64,000 bases of DNA from Mesorhabditis belari (Eukaryota; Nematoda; Chromadorea; Rhabditida; Rhabditidae). The stretch lies in NCBI GenBank assembly GCA_958450365.1, contig CAUEEP010000742.1, positions 2,834,501 through 2,898,500 on the forward strand, given 5' to 3'. Positions 34,007 through 46,000 of the stretch are shown here, in pieces. Made by a program: the position numbers and the translations under genes. A model generated the notes under the pieces. The model was given only the letters and a program-made list of their open reading frames with translations. It ran no database searches and was not told the origin of the DNA. Positions within the stretch are counted from its first letter, which is position 1; each line of letters opens with the position of its first letter.

Positions 34007-37000
34007 ATCAGTAATCAGTAATCAGTAATCAGTAATCAGTAATCAGTAATCAGCAATCATTTGGCTTATGCGTAAATCAAAAAGTGCAAACTTTTTGTGC
34101 TAAAAAAATGTTAGCAAAGCAGAAAAATGTTAAATGAAAGATTAAAAGCAGCACAAATGAAAAATCAAATGAAAACTACTGTAAAGTTCCAGCTTCTTGA
34201 CCCAAAAAATAGTTAGTTAATAAACCTGAGTATTTTTCAAATTATCAAGGCTTGAATTATTGTAGTTTATCACGAAACTGTAGCAAGATGTAATATCAAG
34301 AGTTTCCAGTAGTAGTAGTAGCCAAAAGTAGCCAGTAGCCAAAATAAAAACAGTTGTCAAGACCAACTATTGCTAGAGAAAAGTGGCTGGAACTTTACAG
34401 TATCGTTTAAGCCTTTCAATATTTCAATTAATACTGAATATATTTTCATTTGTTAGCCTCTTCACCCCTTCTTGTCTCTCTTTGATGTGTTTGTTGTTGT
34501 GGTTGTTGTTCTTGAATGTCTTTCATCCGGCCGAATGTCTTCGAGCGTCGAATCTTCTCGCTTGTCGCCGATGTCGATGGGGAGATCCGATTGTTGCCAG
34601 CTGTGCTTTCTAGAAATGTTAATCAACTAAATTTTTCGTTAACTAGTAAAAAAAAAACAAAAAGCCACTCAAAATTAGAAATTCTCACACCAAATGTTAT
34701 TTTGTTTCATTTTTATCGCATTGAGAATCAGTTAGTCATTTTTGGGGAATGTCTGAAAGAGGAAAAACATGTTATTGAAGTCAATTATTAGATCCAATAT
34801 ATAGAGTTATCTATATATATATATATGTTGTGTCCGATTTAGATTGAATCTAAATCGGACGTCCGATATAGACTGTAATCTAAATCGGACGTCCGCGATA
34901 AGTTCAATCTAAATCGGACACAACATATAGATATAATTATCTTTATTATTAGTAGCAAATTTGGTTATTTTTTTCATAGATTAGATCAAAACTCAGGCAA
35001 GGAATTCGCTAAAAATTTCATGGTGTTTAAGAATCGACCAAGATTAGTCGAACTATAAGAATATTACTATTATATCAGTTTCAGAATGTCTACAACTGGA
35101 ACTCTACTTATAATGAGAAAGTTAAGTAAACTAAACAAAACTCACGTCGTCTGGTGATCGCTGAGGCGACAGCTCCAGTCGGTGGCCCGCTCATTCCACC
35201 GTTAAGACCGCCCGTCAGTGTCGACATCGTTCGCCTCGATTGGGGTGTTTCTCGCAATTGGGACGATGAAGTGGATCCACTTGCTTGGTGTGGAGACCAA
35301 ACGGTTTGCGCCTAAAAAGCTTGCGTACATGCGTTTCTCCACAGTAAACCGACCGGTTTCGGTTGCAAAGCGATTGATAATCCCTTGTTGAGAAAAGTTT
35401 TCGACAAAGAGACCCGCTGTTGATCACTTCGATTGAACGGGCTTTGCACGGTTTTCGGCGAGCTTGAGAGACGAGCCTGCCCAAGTCGTTGTTGCATCGA
35501 GAGAGGAGCCGTGTCTGGAAAATGGTAGCATTGGAAATGAATACCTTTACAATTGTTCGACTATTGCTAAATCTTTATGCCTAAAACAAATTCATTCAAA
35601 AACTTGTTGAAGTGCTCAGGTAGCTCTAAAATCACTCACAATTCCCATTCGTTGGCGGAGAGACGAATGTTGATGGCATGGGCATGGCATAGACGTTCTC
35701 CTGATTGTTGTTGTTGTTGAGGAATTGGGGATTCGTTGGCGATGAGTGATTTGACGATTGTCCCTTTTGTCCACCGTGACTCCCCTCGATCAATCCGGCT
35801 AATAGCGAGTGACTGTTGAAGTCGGCTTCTAGAAATTCAGAAATAGATTCAAAGAGAGTTAAAATCTAAGCCAAAGCTTTCTTCTAAGCTAATTGTAAGT
35901 AATCAAATTTTAAAAAATGAATCTTAACAAGATGATAAGATTTGTAAAGAGATCAACGTCATGTCAGCGCTTTTTCTATCTTTGAGGAGTGATTGAGGAA
36001 GGTCAAAGGGACTAAGAGAGCCAGGTGGCTGGGTGAAAGCCGGAAAAGACTCCAGGTCAATCCTTGGTCATTATGATAGTCATTATGATCTTTATGAAGA
36101 GCTTTGAAGTGGGATCCCTAAGTCCACAGTATTACGCTTGGCTCAAAACCCCTTTCAATATGTACATTGTGCTTAATTTGCAAACGCATTCTCTCTGGCG
36201 CACTTTGCTCTCAATTTTCCGGTGACAATAGACAAAGTGTTGGTGAAAAAATGAGCGTTGAGTGCACCAAAAAGGATGCGTTTTTGAAATTACAAACACA
36301 CAAAGTACACGCACCAAAGAATAACGTTAGAATCGATATTTTTCTTGTTAACTAAGCTCCTAACTTTAGATAAAGCCTATTTTTTTTTGGAAAAACAAAT
36401 CCAAACAAACCTCTCCGCTCATCGCTGACAATTAGCGCAAGAATGACCATAAATTTGATAAGCCAAAATATAGCAGAGTACTTTTATTAAGGACTTTTAT
36501 CAAGTGATACTCGAAAAACACCACTAATCAGCTTAAGGCCCGATAAAAAGTGAGTGGATAAGATCGATCTCTAGATTGGATCATTCATCCATTTCTCTTT
36601 TCTCTTTCTGTGTTTTGGAGCGAAATTTTTTACACCACTCCTGAAAGTCTCTTCTTTTCCCATTTCACTAAGTGGCGGGTAACTCAAAGGATTTTTAAGA
36701 TTCGATCATATCAAACTTGCTAAAGGTTTTGAGGTGGGAAAAGCTGGACTTTTTTTTTTTGCAAAGAATCGTTGCCTAAGCCTACGTCTAAAGCTAGCAT
36801 AATCTTATCTCTATTTTATCGAATTTATCAACTTTTTTTGTCTACTTAGCTCAAAAGTTCATAAAGGATATCGAAAGATATAAAAAGTGGATAGATTGAA
36901 TTTTAAAAAAAGAGACAAGATTACGATAGTTTTGGGAGAAAGAGGCATTTTTTAGAAAAGGGATGAAAGGAGATGAAAATAGTGTTGAAAAATAGATTTT

Positions 37001-40000
37001 TTTCAAAGCTAAAGAAGAGTTGAGTAACTAAAAACAATTTACAAGATTTAAATACCAAATTGAAATGAAAATCATGAAAAATCATTGTAAATTCCGTGAC
37101 CCTTTCTTTCGTTTCCCCCAGCCAAACACGATCCACAAATTTATGGGATAAAAATCGTAAAGTCATTTGTTGTGTTTAAGTGAAAAAGGAAGCAGATGTT
37201 CATGGGGAAAATTTGTGAAATTTTCAGAAGAAAGAGAGGGTTCAAATTTTTTGAATAAAATCAAAACACAACCTAATAAAAAGAATTTTTATTTTAAATT
37301 TTAGTATTGCGCCAAATTTTGCATGAAAGACGAGACGTTCAAGACGAAAACTCAGAAAAAGCTCTAAAAAAAGAAAATTGAATCGTAAGAATAATCGTTG
37401 ATTCAGTGCCAAAAAAAAACACTTTCTTTTCTGTGTTTTTCCTTGATTTTCCTTGAAAACGCCGCCGATTTGTTATGCAAATTTTCGCCTCGCCAAAACT
37501 TTTCCCCATTTACAAGAACTTCCACATTTCTTTGTGGAAAAAGAAAGTGAAAAAGAAAGTGAAAATGAAAGAAATGAAATGAAAAAGTCAAAAACTTTGA
37601 TTTTCTAGATTTGCTAGAATTCTAGATTCAGAAAATATCTCATAAAAAACCTTTTTTCAACTTTTATTTGAAAAGGAAAAACAACTCACGACTTTCGTCG
37701 GCCCATTGTCTTCGCGGAGTGCGCGGTTTACGCGGTGATTCCTGTTGTTGATGATGGGGAAGGCGAAGGTTTTGCATGCTCTAAAGATAAAAGATAGAAG
37801 ATAAAAGGTTTTTTTATCCAGATTTAAGTTTATAAATGTTAAGAATTATAGAATCTATAGCACAATTTGAGACAAAATTTCATTTTTTCTCTTTTCTCTC
37901 GCGTTCAAAACTTCTATTTATGAGTTTTTTAATGAAAAAGCTGCCAAAAAAAGATATTAAAAAAATAGAATTGAAAGCCTTTTTTACATTTTTGAGTAAA
38001 TTTTATTGGCCACTTCCCACCTTTGACGAAGTATATTGTTTCGGGGCGCGCTCGTAGAGAAGCGATGCAGCTAGTGGCGTCTCTTCTGGATCCTTTTCTA
38101 AACAAAAAAGCATTATAATGTGTCCTCTATTAGTTAAATACTTCATTTCAAAACTATTTCTACAATAATTTACCAGAAGTTAAGTCGAAATTCGATCCAG
38201 ATTGTCCGAAATTGCTCCCTCCACCGTGTCGTATCACCGATTCGACGCGACGCTCGACTTCGAGACCTCTAAAAAAAAGAAAAAGATTATAATTTGATTA
38301 GATTCCATTAAAAAAAACTGATTAGAAATTGTCAGTGGTAATATTCTGAGCCATTAAAGTCATCTAGAAGGTTTACTAGACACTTTGATATTGTAAAATT
38401 GTAAAATTTGAACTTTCTAACGAAACTTTAAGATTTAAACACGCAAAGCTCTTGAAATCTAAATCCTAGTGTCCTTTTTTTGCTCATGGATATTATAGCT
38501 TGGTGTAAGTTTAATTGCTAAGAAAATTTTACGAGCTACAAAACCTCGCCGTTGAGTGTGACCGAGGGCAAATTGGTGGTAAATGAGTAACGACAATTGC
38601 CGGCAATGAGTCAACACTCTTGGACATCATTTTTGAATGATAATAATCAAATAAGTGAATGATAATAATCAAATAGATAAGTTTTAAATATTTAGTAGTT
38701 TAAGCACTGAATAATAGTATTCTAGACAATAATAGTATCGTTATTCTAGACAAAAATCAATCACATCTTGGAGTGGAATGGGAAAACTTGAGGGGGAAAT
38801 GGTCAAAAATTGAGCTCAGACTCAAATTTCCAGCTGGCTTTGATACAGAATATTGTTAACAACTGAATATCAATATTTCAAGTTCCCCAGGGTTTCAGGT
38901 AGTCTAAATGGTCCTTTCCCCAATTTCCCAATCTTTTTCCCTTTCATTTTCCTCCATTTTTCTCTCCTAGGATTTTTTTTCTCAAATATTACTGCTGACA
39001 ATGTGTCACTTGAAAAGAGAAAAGAGAAAAGAGAAAAAAAAGAAAAGGAAAGATTAAGACCCATCTCTTTTCCTTTTTTTTCAAGGCCTAACGACCCCGG
39101 AGGACATTACTTTTTTCGTTTTTTATTGGTGGACCCAAATGTTTGATTGGACAGAAATGCAAGATAACATAACAAGAGGAAAAAAAAATTCGATTGTCTG
39201 GGAGAAAACGGGTAAAAACGGCTGGGTAAGCAAAGAATTACTAGTTATATCGTTAAGTTGACCAAAGTCTAGCCCTTTGTTACACCACAAAATCCTTGAA
39301 TCAGGACAACTCAAGCCTAGCTTCACAGCGAGTGCGTCAGAAAGCGTGTTTCCATTGTGAGAGCACAGAGTACATCCTACAGTTTAACCATTTTTTTTTT
39401 GGTTGTCAAAATGTAACTAATAACTAAAGCCTTGTGAGCAGGGTAGAGCTTGGCTAAGCTTGACTGGGCAGGAACTATAAAGGAATGCGCAAGAAAGCGT
39501 GTGTATGTGCAAGCTAAACCAAGCCAAGTACACTAAGGCCAAAGTTTCAGCTAAATTTGAATAAACCGCTTCACGAAAACGACTGGGATTGATTTTTATG
39601 ATGAAAATTGTCATTTTCACTATCCAATGCTTTCGAATCAATGCCAAAATGGGAAGTGTTTAAACGATTTTTTTGATTAGAAAGAATTTCCGGGGATCGA
39701 TTCGGGATGAAAAGGGAAAAAAGACAATGAATGACAATGAATTCAAGAAAAAAAAAAAAAAAATACAAAAAGTTCTTTTTGTATTCTCTATTCAACGAAA
39801 AGCATTCACGGGGAGTAACCCGACACTCAAAAAGAATACAAAAGTTTTGCTGACTTTGAAAAGGTCGGAAAAGGTTGAAAATCGTTAAGGTCAAATTTAG
39901 AGATGCTTTTATGGAATTGCAATATATTTTAGCAATCTGAGGGTTTCAAACTAGCTCAAGTAGTGCAAAGAAGAAGAATTATCAATTCCAATCAGTCTTG

Positions 40001-43000
40001 CAGATGGAAAGAAAAGCGGAAAATTGAATTTCTTTGAATTGTCAAAGAAAAAAAAATCAACAAATGGGGCAGTTACATTTTTCCGCTTTTTCCGTCGCAG
40101 TGCCCGTAGCTGCCCCATTCGTTGAGTTTTGCTTTAAAAATCAAAAGCTATTCAATTTTCCGTTCACAAGCCTGATTCCAATCAAAGTGCATTTTGGCTT
40201 TTTTTCAAATCTTCTTCTGAAAAACGAAAACTAGAAAAATTCGATGAAATGTTTTTCAAAGTCAAATCGAAAGCTATGCGGATTTCATCAAGGAATTTCC
40301 GTAAAAGGAATTGAGTCGATGAAATGGAATGAAACAAAAGTGGACGAGGTCAAGATTTATGAGCGGATCATTCGGAGAAGGGGAAAGATTAGCGCTGAAA
40401 TCGAGAACTTTAGCTATACGCTTATGAATTTGAAACGAATTTCGAATGAATGGCCGAAATGAATAGCCTAAACGAGCACAATTTTACAATCACTTTCCCC
40501 GATTTTTACGACCATTCCCTATTGTCTTTTTTCGTGACCAGCTGGGCATTGTTCGCAAGAGTGAGAGGCTCTTACTGCTGTTGTTTTGAAGTAAAACAAC
40601 TATAGACAAGTATAGCTCGAAGTCCGAACCCCAAAAGTACTTACAAAAGCTATTCAGTTGCTTTTTATGGAGTACGATCTACTCAAAACTCTTTGCAACT
40701 AAATTTTGATATCAAGAAAATCCTATAAGACGAAAGAAGCTTAGTCCTAGCAACCTAGAAACCCTAGTACTGCAAAAGTTTACATCCAAGTTTCAAGTCT
40801 TCCAAGTCCGTAAATACTGCAGCTATAAGATAAGCATCAATGTTGCGGTGAGTTAGAGCAAGGACTGTTAATTTTCATCACTCAAAGCCTCACCTGACTC
40901 TCGTCTTTGCCCGATCTATACTCTTCGAAACTCTAGAGAAATATTTCTTGTACATGATTTAGAAAAGTATAAATTACAGACGAAATTATCAAGAATGAAT
41001 TGAAAATTGACTCCCCTTAGTTTCTCAGTTTCAGAATCGACAAGGGGAAAAGATTATTTGCCCCCGAGATGTAAATGTTTGTCATCGAGAAGGGAAGAAA
41101 GAAAAAAAAAAAGGAGAAAGATTGATTCAAAAGATTGCTGATTGCTGATTACTGAAAAAAAAATGATAGCATTATCGTTTTCATTTCGATGAAAATTTCC
41201 GTTTTCTTTAGCTTAAAATGATTTAATGATCTCGTGATCTTTACTAAAGTTCAGAAAAAACTAATCATGATAAAAGAAATCACTTTTTTTTTTTAAAATT
41301 CATTTAAACTCAGAAAAAAAAAGAAATTCGAATTTTTTGAATACTTGTAAAGGGAAAATGTTTGATTTCGATTTAGAATTTGATTTACTAGAAGACAAAA
41401 ATTAGATTTCTAATTTGCTTAAGTGTTTCTAATCTTTTTGTTCAATTTGCTGACAATCTGACTAAGATCCGAGGCAAGTTCAAGTTCAATTCAAGAATTA
41501 TCAAACTTTTATCAAGCTTTCAATTCAAAAGTAAGCTCTTTTTGGGGTAAAATTCTTAATGAACGATTGTTAGTCGACGGGGAATTTGCATAACTGACTG
41601 GAATTTCTTCGTTTTTCGAGGTCATTTCCCCACAATCAAGACGATTCACTCAAGCGAAAGGGGTAAAATCTCCGCCTCAAGGTTGATGATGGACAAAGAA
41701 TTGGAGAAGATTGAAAAGAATTGAAAAGATTGAAAAGGATTGGAAAGGAAAAGGGAAAAGAAGTCAAAATATCTTTGTTCATCAAAATCTTTATTTTGAT
41801 GAGATTTTCCGATAATGAAAGCCTCAATTAACCCAAAATCTTTATCGAATTTCACCGAAATTTTGCCGATTTTTACGAAAAGTGTAAACAAATTTGAAGA
41901 GAAATTTTAAAAATGATAAAAATTTAGAATTGGATGATAGCTTTGATATATTGATATATTGATAGATTAAAGCAAAAGTTTTGAAGCAAGAGTTCTCAAG
42001 CAAGAGCAAGAGAAGCAAGCATTAAAGCAAGAGTTCTTGAATTTAAGTCCAGTCAAGCTCGACAGTCATTCTCTCTTCGGCATGTACTTTATGCTTTCCC
42101 AAAATTTCTAAACGCATCCTTCCTAGTGTGCCGAGTTTTTCGTTTTTTCTAAGATGAAGGTAAGATGAAGAATCTAGTATGCCAGAGAAAAGGTGCGTTT
42201 AGGTATTTTTAGAGCACAAAGTACATGACAAGACTACAAAGAGAACGTAAGATTCAAAAAAAAAAAAAAAAAAGAATTTTCGTTCTTTTTGAAAGCTTTG
42301 ATCAAAGAAAAATCGATATTCTTAGATTTTTTTTTCTCATTCGTGAATCAAAAAGCCTAAACATATACTCAAAAAAAGGTCGATTTCATTGATTTTTGTT
42401 CAAAATTTTTTTAAAAATTCAAAATACTCATTGTTTTAAGTAATTTAAAAAAAAATAGACTGAAAAGCGAAAAGATTTCGTTTGAAAATTCAGCAGATAG
42501 AAGAAAAAGGTTTCAAAGATTTTTCAAAGACAAAGATCCAGTTTCAAAAAGATTTGTGAAATGTTTTTTTGAAATTGAAAAATATTGTCTAAATTGAAGC
42601 ACAAAGAGATCGTTTTTTCTTTTGCGACTGCACAAATAATATTCAGCCAAAATATTGAAGTAAATATTGAGCAAGTCACGACAAAAATTCATATCAAAAA
42701 AAAAAAGAAAGAGTGGATTTAGATAAAAATTGCCAAAAACTTGAACTCTAATCCTTGTTTTTGCTCAAATTTTACCGCATTTCTATGCGAAAAATATTTG
42801 TTTTGGCGAAAAGTTAGGCTGAGAAATCGAGCTTTATTGAAAATTGGAGAATTGAATACGAACTAAGCCAGTTCTTTTTTTTGTCAAAATCTTTGATTTT
42901 TTTATGATCGACAAATCATTTCGAAAAACGAACGGTTCAGCTACGCCAGAATGGGTGTGTTTGCAGATTTTCAAAAGTACAGAGTACACGCAAAACAAAA

Positions 43001-46000
43001 GAAAATTCGTTATTTTCTAAATTGGATAGTTTTTAGCGATCAAAGTGTTCAAGAAAAGAAGTTTTTTTTTGCAAAAAGGGAACTTTTTGAGCGGGAACTT
43101 TTGCGCTAAAAACAGTTGGAAGTTGTGAAAATTTCAAACAAAGACCCATAAAAAAAAAAAGAAAATTCGCAATAAAATCGATCCTTTTGGAAAAATGAGG
43201 GAAAAAAAACACAGAAAGTGCATAAGAAATGAGTCATTTTTACACGGGCATCCGGATTTTCTTTTTGTTTCTTTTTTTTTTCTATTCGAAACACACCCAC
43301 CAATGGCTCCCTTATCACAAACGGAGATTAGAAGGGAAAATGGTTATGGGTGACTTTTTACATGAATCCATGCTGAGATTCGAACAGTACTATAGCCGGG
43401 AAAGTAACTGGAAAAGCTGCTAAAGTTGGGTAATTAAACCGACTCGGGAAACTCGTACTATTATAAGATTGAGCATTGAACTGGCTACGATACATTTTTT
43501 TTTTTGCACAAAGCTTTGCTGAGATTGAAACAGTATTATTGTGGACAATCGGAAAAGCTATCAAAGCTGCACAATGGAACTCAGCTCCTCGTAGAGTTGA
43601 CAAGTTGGGTAAGTGAACCGACTTTGGTACCATTTTTGACTCGTTTACTCAAAATCATGTGATTTCTGTATGAAATGAAGAAGGATTTTGTTTGATAATT
43701 GAAAACCGGTTCATTTACCCAACTCTGTAGTTCCGGTGCACTAAAAATGACGTGTTTGAGAGCAAAAAAGCACACAATAAACTTGCATAAAGGCTCTTAC
43801 TCTTACTATTACGTGTAAATTAAGTACAGATAAATTTAAGCTCAAAAAAAAAAAGAGTACTTGGATTTAAAGAGTACGAGCTAAACATTTGGATACTGCT
43901 ATTCCCTAAGAGGTTCCCCCTTCCCAAGGGTCTCCGCGTCTCTTTGTTTACAAATACCTATGAATAATACTCACAAGTCTCGGGGAAAGGGGCAAAGATG
44001 GGGTTTGTTTGAGTCCGTTCGAGGGTGGGCTAGATTGTCACCCCCTTTCAGCCCTTCAGCCCTTTCAGTCACTCCTCTCATCGACCAACCATCCCATAGA
44101 GGACTATCTGAGAGCGTTGCGCGAATTGGAACCATCGAAACCAATATTGGAACGCTGGGAATCGATGAGATCGCTGAGAACAGCTTGATCTTTGCATTAA
44201 ACTCGATGGGACCAAGGGAATCTTGGAGCAGCTCTTGATAGATTTTTGAGCTCAAATTATGCACATTTAGTGTTACTTGTTGTACTACTTTAGGAAAATA
44301 GCTTGAGGGAGTAATTAGCAAAGGATAGGGCTTAGATTCAGGGCTTTAGAGTTATCGGGCTTAGGCTAAATCAGGTCTGGACCAGAGCAGTAGTTGATGA
44401 AGCTAGGGCCAAAGCCACGAATCGCCAAGAACTTGATCTTTAAGAATAAACTTAATGCTTAACCCACCCGGTTTCCCTGGCCGGCACGCGGAAAGTCCTT
44501 GATGGATCGATTTGACCGAGGAGATGAATCGAATCGATTGATCCAAATGACGTGCTCCCGATCGACGTTTGGAAAGAGTCCAACTAAAAAAAAAAACAAT
44601 TTTAATAAATTCAATTGATACTTGAACTATGCTTCTATAAATTCAAAGTGAAAGTTTCTCATGAAAAACTCTTTGAACTCACCGATTCGGTTGGAACAGG
44701 ATGCTCCTCACTCACGCAATCCGAGCCACTTCCCAGCACGCTGTCCGGTGTCGGCACTCGTCGACTAAACTTGTTAGCTATAGTTTTGTAAAAAACAAAT
44801 TAAGCTCACTAAAATTCAGATCAACAAGGAGTATTTTAAAAGCTCAAAACCTTTTGAGTTCTACTATAAAAAGTTAATAAAGAGAATGACGCGTTTTGTT
44901 CCGTTGTTGAATGGGTTGTAAACGGCCACCGATCTGAATAGAAAAAGCAAGGATAAAATTGGCAAAGTGCTTATAAATCTGGGAATTGATAAGCATTTTT
45001 TTTTTTGCAAAGGGAAGCAAATTTTCGAGATGTAAAAACGGGAAGAAATAGGATCATTGTGAAACGTTTTTAGATAGGCTTCAGAAGGAAAAAAAAGAGC
45101 AGTCTATTTGAAATTGAAATACTAGAATTAAAGTTGCAAAAAAAAGAGCAATAAACTATGATGAATGTGATCTTTACGGAGATTCAAATTTTGTTTTCCT
45201 TTTTCCTCTTTCCGTGACTAATCGGGGTCATCCCATTTCCCGTTCAAAATCCTAGATCTCTGAACGATAAAGAAAAAGTGAGAAAGGATAAACTCTTCAT
45301 CAAAGAACGATTCTTAACATAATTTGAATTCTTATCGTAATTTAATGAGCACATAAAGTAGAAGTTAAATAATTGAGTCGATTCGAGCCAGGCTTAAAAC
45401 AATTCTTGCCAAAAGTTGAAGTTTAGATAAATAGACAGTAAAAGGAAGCTTGGATAAATAAATGTTCAATTTCAAGCATAAAGACGATCCTTTGGAAGAT
45501 GATAAATGTCAATTTATGAAAATTCACCTCTCAATTCTTTCCACCAACTCCCTTGTGGCTGTGTGAAGGCGTTGAGTCAACCGCTCCGAGAGGCGCCACG
45601 TGTAAATGCATCCGTTCGAGCCGCAAACGATCAGATTTCTAAAAAAAGGCAATATTACAGTAAATCTCTTCTATACAATGTGCAAATCGTTAGAGAAATC
45701 GTCTTTTAAAACACTCACTTTAAATCATTAGAGAAAGCGAGCTGTGTCGGAGAATCGCCGGTGCCCGGCAGGATCATCAACGGTTTTTGCGCTTTCACAT
45801 CGATCACTTGGACCTAAGGATTTAAAAATGATCTTTCTAGATAATATTATCATATCATTACTTTAAAATAGGTTATCTTTAGCTTAAAGTAAGGTAATTT
45901 CCAAAAAAAAAACCCAACCATTTTATCGCAAACCGAAGCGCACAACGAGCCCGATGGGTCAAAGATGATCTAGAATTTGATATTTTGTAGAATTGTTAAT

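Larger units (their letters stand above)
30629..38268 (-). other. C-terminal tail exons of the WDR62/MAPKBP1-like gene
   Basis: About twenty short exons encode a hydrophilic tail rich in Ser, Asn, Arg and Gln with stretches such as SPRKPRTPRRQWADES and DALNEQCLKTLQQISGRV. The last exon ends NQLMELLKNNLAKSN and TGA at 30629-30631. Clean GT/AG introns and continuous frames support a single gene joined to the WD region. The join across 38269-44467 is inferred from strand, phase and proximity. Confidence 0.78.
38269..44467 (-). other. 6.2 kb intron of gene 2
   Basis: This separates the WD40 block from the tail. It has three GTACTTTGTGC family members, a direct/inverted repeat patch at 43358-43740 (GTTGGGTAAGTGAACCGAC and its complement) and many purine-rich tracts. 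One possible micro-exon at about 40894-40936 (VSKSIDRAKTRV) has CTCTAG and GTGAGG borders. I cannot rule out that the tail is a separate gene. Confidence 0.55.
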
